From Micromonospora polyrhachis (GTDB lineage Bacteria > Actinomycetota > Actinomycetes > Mycobacteriales > Micromonosporaceae), in assembly GCF_014203835.1 (NCBI RefSeq), contig NZ_JACHJW010000001.1:2565176-2629175 (forward strand): a stretch of DNA of 64,000 bases, written 5' to 3'. Below are positions 45,416 through 55,157 of the stretch, in pieces. Position 1 is the stretch's first letter; every line of letters starts with the position of its first letter. The position numbers were made by a program, and so were the translations under genes. The notes below the pieces were generated by a model that worked only from the letters and a program-made list of their open reading frames with translations, ran no database searches and was not told the DNA's origin.

Positions 45416-47884
45416 GTGACCTCCGCAGCCACAGTATCGGCAGGCTCCGGAGCCGACTGGTCGGGTCCGGCCGGCAATCCGACACCGGCGGACCTGCTCC
45501 GCCGGCTGCGGGCCCGCAGTGGCATGACCGCCGCCGGTGACCCGGTCACCCACGTCGAGCAGGTCACCGCCCGCGCCGGCACCACCGCCCCCTGGCCAGA
45601 CTGGGTGCCCGAACAGCTACGCGCAGCGCTCGCCGGGCGAGGGGTCGTCGCGCCCTGGCGGCATCAGACCGAGGCGGCCACCCTCGCGTACGAGGGACAG
45701 CACGTCGTCGTCGCCACCGGCACCGCCTCCGGCAAGTCACTGGCGTACCAGCTGCCCACCCTGGCCCGACTGCTGACCGACCCCCGGGCCACAGTGCTCT
45801 ACCTGGCCCCCACCAAGGCGCTCGCCGCCGACCAGTTACGCACGGTCAGCGAGTTGGGCCTCGACGACGTACGACCGGCCTGCTACGACGGGGACACCCC
45901 ACGGGCCGAACGGGAGTGGATCCGCCGACACTCCCGGTTCGTGCTGACCAATCCGGACATGGTGCACCACGGAATGCTGCCCGGTCATGCGGGCTGGTCG
46001 ACGTTCCTGCGCCGGCTCACGTACGTGATCGTGGACGAGTGCCACACCTATCGGGGCGTCTTCGGGTCGCACGTCGCCCATGTGCTGCGGCGGCTCCGCC
46101 GTCAGGCCGCCCGCTACGGCCGCTCCCCGGTGTTCGTACTGGCCTCGGCGACCTCGGGGGATCCGGCGGTGGCAGCCGAACGGCTCACCGGGCTGCCGGT
46201 GACGGCGATAACCCAGGATCACTCGCCGCGCGGCGGCCTGACCTTCGCCCTCTGGGAGCCACCGCTGCTGCCCGCCGACCCGGAACCGGCGATGCCCGGG
46301 TCAGCCCTCCCCGGATCCGGCCGCCCCGGGTCTGCTGTTCCGGGACCGGCCGCACCGGCCGACGACGTCCCCGGCGCCGGCACCGCCCTGGTCCGCCGCT
46401 CGGCGCTGCGGGAGACCGCCGACCTACTCACCGACACCGTGGCCGCCGGGGTGCGGACCCTGGCGTTCGTCCGGTCCCGACGCGGTGCCGAGGTGGTCGC
46501 CACCACCACGCGGCACGCCCTGAACGAGGCGGTGCCCGGTCTCGGCGAACGGGTCGCCGCCTACCGGGCGGGTTACCTGCGGGAGGACCGACGGGCGTTG
46601 GAACGGTCGCTACTCACCGGCGAGTTGCTCGGTCTCGCCTCGACCAACGCCCTGGAGTTGGGTGTCGACCTGGTCGGGCTGGACGCCGTACTGATCTGCG
46701 GTTATCCCGGCACCCGCGCCTCGCTGTGGCAGCAGGCTGGCCGGGCCGGGCGCTCCGGGCAGGAGTCGCTGGCGGTGCTGGTGGCCCGGGACGACCCGCT
46801 GGACACCTACCTGGTGCACCATCCGGAGGCACTGTTCGGGCAGCCGGTGGAGGCGACGGTGCTCGACCCGGCCAACCCGTACGTCCTGGGCCCGCAGTTG
46901 TGCTGTGCAGCGGTCGAGGCGCCGCTGACCGAAGCCGACCTCGACCTGTTCGGGCCCGGCTCGGCCGAGGCGGTCGAGGCGCTGGTGGCCGGTGGGGCGC
47001 TGCGGAAACGCCCGACGGGGTGGTACTGGCGGCACTCCGGGCGGCCCGAGGTGGACCTACGCGGCACCGGCGGTACGCCGATCTGCGTGGTCGAGTCGAC
47101 CACCGGTCGGCTGCTCGGCACGGTCGACCCGGCGTCGGCCCACGTCACCGTCCACCCCGGCGCGGTACACCTGCACCAGGGTGCCTCCTACGTCGTCGAC
47201 GAGTTGGACCTGGAAGACGGCTGCGCCCTGGTGCACGCCGAGGAGCCGGACTGGTCGACCCATGCTCGGGACGTCACCTCGCTGTCGGTGGTGTCGGTCC
47301 GGTCCCGGCTGGACGCCGGTCCGATCAGCCTCTTCCTCGGCGAGGTCGACGTGACCAGCCAGGTGGTGTCGTACCAGCGGCGGCGGATAGCCACCGGGGA
47401 GGTGCTGGATACCCGCCCCCTCGACCTACCGGCCCGCGAGTTGCGGACCGTGGCGGTCTGGTTCACGGTCTCCGATCCGGCCCTGGTCGAGGCGGAAGTC
47501 GAACCGGCCGACGTGCCGGGTGCGCTGCACGCCGCCGAGCATGCGGCGATCGGACTGTTGCCGCTGGTGGCGACCTGTGACCGGTGGGACATCGGGGGAC
47601 TCTCCACCGCACTGCACCCGGACACCGAGAAGCCGACGGTCTTCGTCTACGACGGGCACCCGGGCGGGGCGGGCTTCGCCGAACGGGCGTACCGGGTGGC
47701 GGAGGCGTGGCTGCGGGCGACCCGGGACGCGATCGTCGAGTGTGGCTGCGAGGCGGGCTGCCCATCCTGTGTCCAGTCGCCGAAGTGCGGCAACGGTAAC
47801 AATCCGCTGTCGAAGGCTGCGGCGGTACGGGTGCTCGACGTGGTGTTGTCCAACCTGGCGAAGAGTCGGACCTGCTCGCCGTAG
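45416..47884 (+). CDS. DEAD/DEAH helicase with C-terminal DUF1998 zinc domain (MrfA/Hrq1-like)
   Basis: An 822-residue superfamily 2 helicase. Q-region [14 protein letters not shown]; motif [15 protein letters not shown]; motif [11 protein letters not shown] (DECH); motif [12 protein letters not shown]; motif [13 protein letters not shown]. The C-terminal DUF1998/MZB domain ends in [20 protein letters not shown] with four Cys for zinc. Bacillus MrfA, of this family, repairs mitomycin C damage. A Gly/Pro-rich insert of about 40 residues interrupts domain 2 (about 285-325). GTG 45416 is chosen; GTG 45407 is equally possible. The position matches Rv3649 in M. tuberculosis. Confidence 0.9.
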   Translation: MTSAATVSAGSGADWSGPAGNPTPADLLRRLRARSGMTAAGDPVTHVEQVTARAGTTAPWPDWVPEQLRAALAGRGVVAPWRHQTEAATLAYEGQHVVVATGTASGKSLAYQLPTLARLLTDPRATVLYLAPTKALAADQLRTVSELGLDDVRPACYDGDTPRAEREWIRRHSRFVLTNPDMVHHGMLPGHAGWSTFLRRLTYVIVDECHTYRGVFGSHVAHVLRRLRRQAARYGRSPVFVLASATSGDPAVAAERLTGLPVTAITQDHSPRGGLTFALWEPPLLPADPEPAMPGSALPGSGRPGSAVPGPAAPADDVPGAGTALVRRSALRETADLLTDTVAAGVRTLAFVRSRRGAEVVATTTRHALNEAVPGLGERVAAYRAGYLREDRRALERSLLTGELLGLASTNALELGVDLVGLDAVLICGYPGTRASLWQQAGRAGRSGQESLAVLVARDDPLDTYLVHHPEALFGQPVEATVLDPANPYVLGPQLCCAAVEAPLTEADLDLFGPGSAEAVEALVAGGALRKRPTGWYWRHSGRPEVDLRGTGGTPICVVESTTGRLLGTVDPASAHVTVHPGAVHLHQGASYVVDELDLEDGCALVHAEEPDWSTHARDVTSLSVVSVRSRLDAGPISLFLGEVDVTSQVVSYQRRRIATGEVLDTRPLDLPARELRTVAVWFTVSDPALVEAEVEPADVPGALHAAEHAAIGLLPLVATCDRWDIGGLSTALHPDTEKPTVFVYDGHPGGAGFAERAYRVAEAWLRATRDAIVECGCEAGCPSCVQSPKCGNGNNPLSKAAAVRVLDVVLSNLAKSRTCSP

Positions 47885-47988
47885 TTTTCGCAGTCCCCAC
47901 CGGTCGTGGTCTCGGGGTCGATGGGAGGACCCTTGTCGGCTCCCATGGTTAAGCTCCTCGTCCCCGGTGGAGTATCGGGCGGATCAAT

Positions 47989-48477
47989 GTGGAGGCCGAC
48001 GTCGTGACGGTGCTGCTGCGGATGGTGGAAGAGGCCGACCTGGATGCGTTCTTCCAGCATCAGCTCGACCCGGAGGCGATCTGGATGGCCGCTTTCACCG
48101 CCGAGGATCCCTCGGACCGGGCAGCTTTTCTCGCCCGCTGGGCCAAAATCCTCGGCAACGAGAGCATCGTTACGCGGACCATCGTGGTCGACGCCAGCGT
48201 GGTCGGCCATGTGGCCAGCTTCGTCCAGGAGGGCGATGTCGAGGTCACCTACTGGGTCGACCGGGCAGTATGGGGTCGGGGCATCGCCTCCCAGGCACTG
48301 GCTGCGTTCCTGACCGAGGTGACGACCCGGCCGTTGCATGCCCGGGTCGCGAAGGACAACATCGGCTCCCGCAAGGTCCTTGAACGGTGCGGTTTCACGG
48401 TCGTCGGTGAGGACAGTGGTTTTGCGTACGGGCGGGGCCGAGATGTCGAGGAGTTCCTGTTGCGCCTGGCGGCATAG
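47989..48477 (+). CDS. GNAT-family N-acetyltransferase
   Basis: A 162-residue GNAT enzyme: VTVLLRMVEEADLDAFFQHQ, IVVDASVVGHVASFVQEGDV, EVTYWVDRAVWGRGIASQAL as the acetyl-CoA-binding motif A (R/Q-x-x-G-x-G/A) and NIGSRKVLERCGFTVVGE as motif B. It resembles RimJ/RimL-type acetylases; the acceptor is unknown. The start is GTG 47989 or GTG 48004. Confidence 0.85.
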   Translation: MEADVVTVLLRMVEEADLDAFFQHQLDPEAIWMAAFTAEDPSDRAAFLARWAKILGNESIVTRTIVVDASVVGHVASFVQEGDVEVTYWVDRAVWGRGIASQALAAFLTEVTTRPLHARVAKDNIGSRKVLERCGFTVVGEDSGFAYGRGRDVEEFLLRLAA

Positions 48478-48492
48478 CGTTCGCATTCCGGG

Positions 48493-48612
48493 TCAGAAGA
48501 TCAGATTTACCGCCACCGTGAGGACGATCGACGCGACGATCGAGAAGAGGATCATCAGCAGGCAGCCGAGCCCGCCGCCGAGTGGTCTGATCTCCACGTT
48601 GCCGATCCGCAT
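48493..48612 (-). CDS. 39-residue single-span membrane protein
   Basis: A very short gene: an N-terminal polar stretch (MRIGNVEIRPLGGG) and one hydrophobic helix (LGCLLMILFSIVASIVLTVA). GAGGAG stands 4 nt before ATG 48612, an excellent ribosome binding site. I recall near-identical small proteins with the MRIG-x-VEIRPLGGG start across actinomycetes, always unannotated in function. It is convergent with the GNAT gene. Confidence 0.72.
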   Translation of the reverse strand: MRIGNVEIRPLGGGLGCLLMILFSIVASIVLTVAVNLIF

Positions 48613-48840
48613 GCTGCTCCTCGTGACTCGGTAACGTCAGGTCGTCGTAACCCGGAGGTTCCCCGACCTGCCTGCTGTCCGGCGCCCTCTCCCCGTACCC
48701 GGGTAATGCCCCCTCAATACGATTCGAGCCGAACCAGTATTTGCTCATACGATCAAACTGGTGAGAATACCGCCCATTACCGCCTATCCCGTCTCTTCCC
48801 GCCCATTGGGGAGCAGGATGTAAGTCGTGCGGGTGTTACC

Positions 48841-49194
48841 TCAGGCGCGGATCGGCCCGGCCCGAGCAGTGACAGTGGCGGACCGGTCCAGTCCCGGCAA
48901 CGGGGTGGCGGCCACCTCAACGGTCACCTCCAGGTCGAGGCCGTCCACAGTGCAGCCGGTGAGCCGACCGCCATTGGCGGAGACGATGGTGGCCGCCCGA
49001 TCACAGGCAACCACCGGACCATCGAGCGCGTGGACGGCTCCGGCCAGCGCGCCCAGATCTGCCGCCACCCGCGCCTGGTGCCGAGCGACTCGGGCCGCAC
49101 CGACTGCCGCCCCGCCGATGCCAGCCGCCACCAGCACCAGCCCGATCGCAAGCAACCACAGCGACGCGCTTCCCCGTTCCCTGGCAGTCGTCAT
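48841..49194 (-). CDS. Rv3654c-family TadE-like pseudopilin-related protein
   Basis: A 117-residue protein with one N-terminal membrane helix (SASLWLLAIGLVLVAAGIGG) after a short basic leader and a beta-rich exterior (ADLGALAGAVHALDG, GCTVDGLDLEVTVEVA). It matches the Rv3654c family, the last gene of the conserved actinobacterial Tad operon. The ATG overlaps the TadE-like stop by 4 bp. Confidence 0.82.
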   Translation of the reverse strand: MTTARERGSASLWLLAIGLVLVAAGIGGAAVGAARVARHQARVAADLGALAGAVHALDGPVVACDRAATIVSANGGRLTGCTVDGLDLEVTVEVAATPLPGLDRSATVTARAGPIRA

Positions 49195-49559
49195 GGGGCT
49201 GCCTCCGACGCGCCAGGCTCGACGGCGGCGACGGCCGTAGCCGAGACGGTGAGCCGGGGCAGACGTGCGCCCAATGCGCGGACAGGAGCGCGTACCGTCG
49301 CCGCAACTGTCTCCCCCGCCACGGCGACCGACACGACGGCCCCGGCCGGCGCGGCGCGCTGCCCTGCCGACACCCCGTCCTCACCTCGGGCGGCAGCCAG
49401 GGCCGCTTCTCGGGCGGCGTCCACACACTGCGCCTTCGTGGTCACGGCGTGGACCGAGGTGAGTCCGACGAACAACAGCAACATCAGCGCCGGCAGGCCG
49501 GCCGCGAGTTCAGCCGTATACGAGCCTCGGTCCCGGCCGGCCCACCAGCGCCGGATCAC
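49191..49559 (-). CDS. TadE-family minor pilin
   Basis: A 122-residue TadE-like protein: RDRGSYTAELAAGLPALMLL with the hydrophobic helix and a Glu at the +5-like position (YTAEL), as in type IV-like pilins. The Cys-containing exterior (KAQCVDAAREAALAAARGED) follows. GTG 49559 overlaps the pilin stop. Likely a minor pilin or assembly factor of the Tad pilus. Confidence 0.82.
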   Translation of the reverse strand: MIRRWWAGRDRGSYTAELAAGLPALMLLLFVGLTSVHAVTTKAQCVDAAREAALAAARGEDGVSAGQRAAPAGAVVSVAVAGETVAATVRAPVRALGARLPRLTVSATAVAAVEPGASEAAP

Positions 49560-49723
49560 TTCAACGCCCGATCGATGACGGCGGTCAGGGCGGCCTGGAC
49601 GTTGCCCGAGGTGAGGACCTTCAACAGAAGGCCGGCGAAGGCCACGGCAGCGAGGGTGCCGACGGCGTACTCGGCGGTGTTCATTCCGGCGTCGCCCCGC
49701 AACCGGGCTCGGAGTCTACGCAT
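49556..49723 (-). CDS. DUF4244 Flp-like major pilin
   Basis: A 55-residue protein: a basic leader (MRRLRARLRGDAG) then MNTAEYAVGTLAAVAFAGLL, the hydrophobic N-terminal helix of Flp-type pilins with conserved Glu at +5. A prepilin peptidase would cut before MNTAEY. This small subunit should polymerise into the Tad pilus. GAAAGGAA precedes ATG 49723. Equivalent to Rv3656c. Confidence 0.85.
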   Translation of the reverse strand: MRRLRARLRGDAGMNTAEYAVGTLAAVAFAGLLLKVLTSGNVQAALTAVIDRALK

Positions 49724-49749
49724 GCTGGTGTTCCTTTCTTCGATGGTCG

Positions 49750-50478
49750 TCACAGCACGTCGCCGAGGACAGCGACGATCACCGGCACGAGGCCGGCGAG
49801 AACGAAGGCCGGCAGGAAACAGAGCCCCAACGGCAGGACGATGAGCACCCCGGCCCGGCGGGCTGCCGCTTCCGCTGCCACCGCTCGGTCGGCCCGCAGG
49901 TCGTCCGCGAGCCGGGCCAGTGCCCCGGCGAGTGCCGCGCCGCTGGCCGCCGAGCGGACGGCGGCTGCGGTCAGCCGGTCGGCACCGGCCACCGGGGCCA
50001 GGTGGCTCCACGCTTCCTCCGGACCGCCGCCGAGCAGCATCGTCCGGCCGACCCGCGCCAGTCGCTCGCCGAGCGGACCGGCCAGCGCCTCGGCCACCGC
50101 CAGCACGGCTCGGTCCACCGGTGCTCCGGCCCGAAGTGCCGCCGCCAGCAGGTCGGCGGCGAGCGGAAGGTCGGCGGCCTCGCGTAGCCGCCGAGCCCGG
50201 ACTGCCGCCGGCTCGAAGCGCCGCAGCAGCCGCTCCAGGACGACGGCGACGAGAACACCAACCAGCACCCCGGTCCAGTCGCCGGCCACGACCGCGACGG
50301 TCAGGCCACCGAGGAACGCTCCGAGCCGGATCAGGTCGGGCAGCCGACGGGGACCGGTACGTCGGATACCCAGCCGGGCGAGACGACGACGAACCGTACG
50401 GCCGGTGGGTCGGGCAGCCGTGGCCACGACCAACGCCACCCCGGCCAGGCAACCAGCCAACGCGAGCGGGGCGGACAT
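49750..50478 (-). CDS. tadC: TadC-type inner-membrane pilus assembly protein
   Basis: A 242-residue T2SSF-domain protein with membrane helices at both ends (ALAGCLAGVALVVATAA, LGAFLGGLTVAVVAGDWTGV, GVLIVLPLGLCFLPAFVLAG) and the cytoplasmic F-domain helix bundle (DLPLAADLLAAALRAGAPVD). It forms, with TadB, the platform for pilus assembly. The start ATG 50478 overlaps the TadB stop by one base. Confidence 0.85.
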   Translation of the reverse strand: MSAPLALAGCLAGVALVVATAARPTGRTVRRRLARLGIRRTGPRRLPDLIRLGAFLGGLTVAVVAGDWTGVLVGVLVAVVLERLLRRFEPAAVRARRLREAADLPLAADLLAAALRAGAPVDRAVLAVAEALAGPLGERLARVGRTMLLGGGPEEAWSHLAPVAGADRLTAAAVRSAASGAALAGALARLADDLRADRAVAAEAAARRAGVLIVLPLGLCFLPAFVLAGLVPVIVAVLGDVL

Positions 50479-51329
50479 CAGGCTGTTCGGGTACGCATCG
50501 GACCAGCGGAGCCCCGCGTAGCACCGGCGGTAAGCCGGTTGGCCCAGGTCAGGCCGGCGAGCTGCAAGCCGATGGCGGCTATGGCGCAGCCAGCACCGAT
50601 GGGGGTGTGTAGCAGCACGGTGACCGGGTCGACGCCAATGCCGAAGCCCAGGGCGATCCCGCCCAGTGGCAGGCCGGCCAGCAGCCAGGCGGTGGCCCGT
50701 GCACCAGCGGCCTGGGCTTCGGCGGCGGCCAAACCCCGGTCCGTCGCGCGGGCGTCGGCCTCGATCCGTTCGAGTAGTCCGGCCAGGGGTGCGCCGGTCT
50801 GCTCGGCCAATCGGATCGCCGACCAGGTCAACGATGTGATCCGGTCTGTTCCGTCGGCTGTGGGCAGCGTCGCCGCCGGTGCCGGCGCGGCAGACATCGC
50901 CGAGAGCGGCTGGGAACTCGCCGGCACGGGCAGACCGGCGCGTAGGTCGGCGGCGAGCGCGGATAGGTCGTCGAGTTGGCGACGGTGTTGCCGTACCGCA
51001 AGCCGCAGCTTCTGCCGGCGCAGCACCATCCCCACGGCGAGCCCGGTGTAGGCAGCGACTGCTATCGACGCCACCGGACCGCCTGACCAGGCTCCGGCAC
51101 CTCCACCGATCACCAGTGCCGCGATCGTGTTCCGGCGGGGCGCGGCGGAGAGCTGGGAGAGGGACATCCGCCACCGAGTGGTGCGGGGCCGCCGGTCGGT
51201 GCTCCTGCCCCGGTCCGGCGGCGGTTCGATGATGGCGCGTCGTCGGGCTCGACCGGAGCCGACTGGCCATCCGGCAACCAGCGCGGCACCCAGCAGGCAG
51301 GACACGAGCAGCCACAGCGTCGCCGTCAC
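50478..51329 (-). CDS. tadB: TadB-type inner-membrane pilus assembly protein
   Basis: A 283-residue T2SSF-domain protein: TLWLLVSCLLGAALVAGWPV at the N-terminus, a cytoplasmic helical domain (QLDDLSALAADLRAGLPVPA) and C-terminal helices (LLAGLPLGGIALGFGIGVDP). It partners TadC. GTG 51329 overlaps the TadA stop (GTGA). Confidence 0.85.
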   Translation of the reverse strand: MTATLWLLVSCLLGAALVAGWPVGSGRARRRAIIEPPPDRGRSTDRRPRTTRWRMSLSQLSAAPRRNTIAALVIGGGAGAWSGGPVASIAVAAYTGLAVGMVLRRQKLRLAVRQHRRQLDDLSALAADLRAGLPVPASSQPLSAMSAAPAPAATLPTADGTDRITSLTWSAIRLAEQTGAPLAGLLERIEADARATDRGLAAAEAQAAGARATAWLLAGLPLGGIALGFGIGVDPVTVLLHTPIGAGCAIAAIGLQLAGLTWANRLTAGATRGSAGPMRTRTA

Positions 51330-52543
51330 GAGGCTGCCCCGGTTGGTTCGGCAGCCGTCGGCAGGGCTGGTCGGGTAGCGGTCAACAGTCGCGGCACTGG
51401 CACGCCTCGCTCGGCGATGAGCCGAGCCAACGCGGTGGCTGCCGGGCCGAGGCCCTGCCCGCGTTGCCAGGCCGGTACGACGGTGACGAGCCGTTCCGGG
51501 CCGGTGGGTAACAGCAGACAGACCGCCGCCAGCACCCGCCCCTGGCGGGATCGGCGAACCTGCAGGAGTACCTGGAGAGCGGCGGCCACCTGGGCGTGCA
51601 GGGCGGCCCGGGGCAGTCCACCGAGCAGGCCGAGCGCTTCCAACCGGGCCGGTACGTCGGCCGGCGTGTTGGCGTGCAACGTACCCGCCCCGCCATCGTG
51701 GCCGGTGTTCAACGCGGCCAGTAGGTCGATCACCTCCGCGCCCCGGCACTCCCCCACCACCAGCCGGTCGGGACGCATCCGTAACGCCTGCCGCACCAGG
51801 TCGCTGAGGCCGATCGAGCCAGCACCTTCGACGTTGGCGGTGCGGGCCTGGAGTCCGACGACGTGTGGATGCACCGGCCGCAACTCGGCGGCATCCTCGA
51901 CCAGCACGATCCGTTCGGTGGTCGGGACCAGGCCGAGCAGCGTGTTGAGCAGCGTCGTCTTGCCCGACCCGGTACCGCCGGTGACCAGGTAGGCCAGGCG
52001 GGCGGCCACCACTGTTTCGAGTAGTTCCGCCACGGGCGGGGCCATCGCGCCGTGCGCGACGAGTTCGTCGAGGGTGAACGGCCGCTGCCGGAATGTGCGA
52101 AACGAAAGGTAGGGTCCGTCCGTCGCCACCGGAGGTAGTACGGCGTGCAGCCGGGTGCCGTCGGGCAGCCGTGCGTCGGCGTAGGGCGTTCCGTCGTCGA
52201 GTCGCCGGCCGCAGGCCGCCACCAGCCGCTGGGCGAGCCGACGGACATCCTCGTGCGAGCCGAGCGGAACCGCTTCCTGGCGAAGCCCGCCGCCTCGGTC
52301 GACCCACACCCGGGCCCCGTTGACCAGGATGTCGGTGACGCTCGGATCGGCGAGCAGCGGTGCCAGTGGACCGGCACCCACCAGATCCTGGTGTACTCGG
52401 CTGGCGATCCGCAGCACGGTGGTGTCCCCCAGTACGGCGGCTCCGGGCTCGGCCCGTACGGCGGAGACGACAGCGGCCGGTGTGAGCGCCGTGCCCTCGG
52501 CGGCGAACCGGTGCCGGACACGCTCGACGATCTCCTGGCTCAT
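51326..52543 (-). CDS. tadA: TadA-type secretion ATPase
   Basis: A 405-residue GspE/VirB11-type ATPase that powers pilus assembly. Walker A: YLVTGGTGSGKTTLLNTLLG; Asp box IVLVEDAAELRPVHPHVVGL; Walker B/His box RLVVGECRGAEVIDLLAALN and GHDGGAGTLHANTPADV. The N-terminal domain has LLADPSVTDILVNG. ATG 52543 overlaps the ssd stop by 4 bp. Confidence 0.93.
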   Translation of the reverse strand: MSQEIVERVRHRFAAEGTALTPAAVVSAVRAEPGAAVLGDTTVLRIASRVHQDLVGAGPLAPLLADPSVTDILVNGARVWVDRGGGLRQEAVPLGSHEDVRRLAQRLVAACGRRLDDGTPYADARLPDGTRLHAVLPPVATDGPYLSFRTFRQRPFTLDELVAHGAMAPPVAELLETVVAARLAYLVTGGTGSGKTTLLNTLLGLVPTTERIVLVEDAAELRPVHPHVVGLQARTANVEGAGSIGLSDLVRQALRMRPDRLVVGECRGAEVIDLLAALNTGHDGGAGTLHANTPADVPARLEALGLLGGLPRAALHAQVAAALQVLLQVRRSRQGRVLAAVCLLLPTGPERLVTVVPAWQRGQGLGPAATALARLIAERGVPVPRLLTATRPALPTAAEPTGAAS

Positions 52544-53646
52544 GCCGTCTCCGTGAGGTGGACCGGAACACCGGAGAGGTCCGCGACGAGTCGCTGACAC
52601 AGGACGGCGAGCGGCCCTCGGCCAGTGGCCGCTGGTGCCTCGCCACGTTCCAGTCCTCGGCACAGGTTGGGCTCTGGCCGGAGCGTGCCGGCCAGCGGAA
52701 GGTCGAGGGCCTTCGCCACCTCACGGGCCTTCAACCGGCCGGGAGCCGGCCCTCGCACGATCACCGACAGGTTTGCGCAGTGTGGAGCGACGGCGGCCAC
52801 CACCCGGGCTGCGGCGGCGGTGGCTCGCAACTCGGCTGGCACCAGCACGAAGACCTGATCGGCGGCTTGTAGTGCGATCACGGTGGGATCGTCGAACTGC
52901 CGAGGAAGGTCCACGACGACGAAGTCCCGGCCGCGTCGCCCGGCGTCCATCGTGGCCGCCATTGCCTCGGCTGGTAGGGGCATCAGGTCACCCCGGTCCC
53001 AGGAGAGCATGACCAGGTCACCTCGACTGGGTAGGGCCTGCACCAGGGCGGGCGCGTCCACCCGCCCATCCGCGCTGGTGAGCGCTGGCCAGCGAAGCCC
53101 CGACAACTGTTCCCAGCCGAGGACCAGATCCAGGCCACCACCGAGCGGATCGGCGTCCACCAGCAGCGTACGTAGACCGGCTCGCGCGGCGGTGACGGCG
53201 AGGCCGCCGGCCAGGACGCTTGCACCGGCACCGCCCCGCCCACCGATCACCGCGATGATCCGGCCGGTGGTGGCGACGGTGTTGCCGGTGGTTTCCGCGA
53301 ACTGGTCCACCAGCCAGGGTTGGGCGGCCGGCAGCATCGCGACATGCTCGGCACCGAGCAGTTCGGCCAGATCCCAGCTCGGATCGCCCTGTCCGGACCG
53401 GCCCACCATGACCACGCGGGGGCGGCGCGGTAGCCGGGCCCGTAGGCAGGCCTGGGTCTGGTCGGATCCGACCAGTATCAGCGGCGCGGCGGTCCACCGG
53501 GACCGGGCGGCGGGCGGATCGGGTGCCACCTCGACCTCGGTGCCGCCTGCGGCGGCGAGTCGTAGCAGTTCGTCGAGCAGGTCATCGTCTGAGGTCAACA
53601 CGAGTGGCAGGCGCGAAACCGACGGGACGGAGGTACGGGACGGCAT
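52540..53646 (-). CDS. ssd: Septum site-determining protein Ssd (CpaE/TadZ/MinD-like)
   Basis: A 368-residue MinD/ParA-superfamily protein with an N-terminal receiver-like domain (about 15-125) and a P-loop domain. The deviant Walker A reads VIGGRGGAGASVLAGGLAV and has neither of the two lysines of true MinD, a feature of the Ssd group. LLVDADPLGGGLDLVLGW and FVVVDLPRQFDDPTVIALQA follow. In M. tuberculosis Ssd (Rv3660c) affects septum formation and dormancy genes, and heads the Tad operon as here. ATG 53646 with GGAGG at -9 is chosen over an upstream TTG. Confidence 0.9.
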   Translation of the reverse strand: MPSRTSVPSVSRLPLVLTSDDDLLDELLRLAAAGGTEVEVAPDPPAARSRWTAAPLILVGSDQTQACLRARLPRRPRVVMVGRSGQGDPSWDLAELLGAEHVAMLPAAQPWLVDQFAETTGNTVATTGRIIAVIGGRGGAGASVLAGGLAVTAARAGLRTLLVDADPLGGGLDLVLGWEQLSGLRWPALTSADGRVDAPALVQALPSRGDLVMLSWDRGDLMPLPAEAMAATMDAGRRGRDFVVVDLPRQFDDPTVIALQAADQVFVLVPAELRATAAAARVVAAVAPHCANLSVIVRGPAPGRLKAREVAKALDLPLAGTLRPEPNLCRGLERGEAPAATGRGPLAVLCQRLVADLSGVPVHLTETA

Positions 53647-53729
53647 CACTGCCTCCAACGGCGCGGGTACGGGTCACCGCCACACCGTGCCGCGAAGACG
53701 ACGTGCTCAGGGGGATCGACCGGCGCGCC

Positions 53730-53757
53730 TGTGGATAACCGGACCACCTGTGGAAAA
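53730..53757. promoter_or_regulatory. Pair of DnaA boxes upstream of the ssd-tad operon
   Basis: TGTGGATAA (53730-53738, reverse of TTATCCACA) and TGTGGAAAA (53749-53757, reverse of TTTTCCACA) lie 19 bp apart in the same orientation, about 85-110 bp upstream of ssd. Confidence 0.5.
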
Positions 53758-53935
53758 CGCCCGACAGTCAAGTCGATCTGCTATCTGATTCCCCCATGAA
53801 GCCACAAACCGGGCGCTGCGAGGCGACTCCCTCGCAATAGCTCGTCCAGATTCGGGTACCCGTGGCACGGAGGCAGACGGAGTTTCGCAAGTTGATCAGT
53901 CGCCGCCCGTGGCGACCCGGGGAGGAGAATCCGTC

Positions 53936-54976
53936 ATGGCACAGGCCACCAGCACAGTCATCCTGGAGCCGGCCGCGCAGGAAGTGGCCCGGATGACGGC
54001 CCAACCGCCGTTCCTGTTCCAGATTCCACCAGTTCAGGGACGGGCCAAGCTCGACGAGATCCAGTCCGGCCAGATCAGCCAACCGGACGTCGACCTGGAG
54101 GACATGACGATTCCGGGCGGACCGACCGGACAGGTTCAGGTCCGGATCGTATGGCCCAAGGGACAGCAGGCCGGTGGAGCAGGCGGACTACGCAACCGGG
54201 TACGGGCAGTGGCACAGGACGTGATGCAGCCAGACGGCTCCCGCAACCCGCAACCCGTCGTCCTCTTCGTACACGGGGCGGGCTGGGTGTTCGGTGACTT
54301 CCACACCCACGAGCGGCTCGTCCGGGAACTCGCGACGCAGGCCAACGTCGCCGTGGTCTTTCCCGAGTACAGTCGCGCCCCGGAGGCACAGTTCCCGGTC
54401 GCGTTGGAGGAGTGCTACACGGTCGCGCAGTGGATCATGGATAGTGGCGCGGCGCAGGGGTTGGACGCCTCCCGTATGGCGATCGCCGGCGACTCCGTCG
54501 GCGGGAACATGGCCACCGTCCTCACGATGATGGCCAAGCAGCGGGGCGGCCCGAGGTTCCTGGAACAGGTCCTGTTCTACCCGGTCACCGACGCCAACTT
54601 CGACACCGCCTCCTACCGGGAGTTCTCGGAGGGCTACTACCTGGGCCGGGAACTCATGATGTGGTTCTGGGACCAGTACCTGCCCGACACCAGCCGGCGG
54701 TCCAACCCGATGGCGGCCCCGCTACAGGCCAGCATGGACCAGCTCAAGGGGCTACCGCCAGCGCTGATCATCACCGATGAGGCGGATGTCCTGCGGGACG
54801 AGGGCGAGGCGTACGCCAGCAAGCTGCGCCAGGCCGGCGTACCGGTAACCGAGGTCCGCTACCAGGGCATGATCCACGACTTCGTCATGCTCAACGCGTT
54901 GGCCGACAGCCCGCCGGCCCGGAAGGCCACCAGCCAGGCCGCCATGTCCCTGCGGGACACCCTGCACAAGCCCTGA
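53936..54976 (+). CDS. Alpha/beta hydrolase, HSL-family esterase
   Basis: A 346-residue hormone-sensitive-lipase-type esterase. Oxyanion motif HGAGWVFGD (H113 onwards), nucleophile S187 in AIAGDSVGGNMA, Asp 284 in TDEADVLRDEGEAY and H314 in GMIHDF. An N-terminal extension of about 100 residues precedes the catalytic core. No signal peptide, so intracellular hydrolysis of short-chain esters is likely. GGGGAGGAG upstream supports ATG 53936. It is inserted between ssd and the 6C RNA, an interval that holds no protein gene in M. tuberculosis. Confidence 0.88.
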   Translation: MAQATSTVILEPAAQEVARMTAQPPFLFQIPPVQGRAKLDEIQSGQISQPDVDLEDMTIPGGPTGQVQVRIVWPKGQQAGGAGGLRNRVRAVAQDVMQPDGSRNPQPVVLFVHGAGWVFGDFHTHERLVRELATQANVAVVFPEYSRAPEAQFPVALEECYTVAQWIMDSGAAQGLDASRMAIAGDSVGGNMATVLTMMAKQRGGPRFLEQVLFYPVTDANFDTASYREFSEGYYLGRELMMWFWDQYLPDTSRRSNPMAAPLQASMDQLKGLPPALIITDEADVLRDEGEAYASKLRQAGVPVTEVRYQGMIHDFVMLNALADSPPARKATSQAAMSLRDTLHKP

Positions 54977-55003
54977 CCTGCCGGGATCCGTACCCGATCC
55001 GAA

Positions 55004-55049
55004 CGACGTCGGGCCCGGCCAGTCGCCTCCGGCTGACCGGGCCCGGTCG
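55004..55049 (+). terminator. Terminator after the esterase gene
   Basis: CGGGCCCGGCCAG / CTGACCGGGCCCG (55010-55022 and 55033-55045) with one mismatch and extra flanking pairs. Confidence 0.6.
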
Positions 55050-55157
55050 TATCCGAGACACCGTTCGTTGAGTAGCGGTACTCATGCCCCGCCCGAGCAA
55101 TCCGCACATAGTTGCTGCACAGTCCGATCGCCGGGCCATGGGGAAGGGCGGGGTCGC

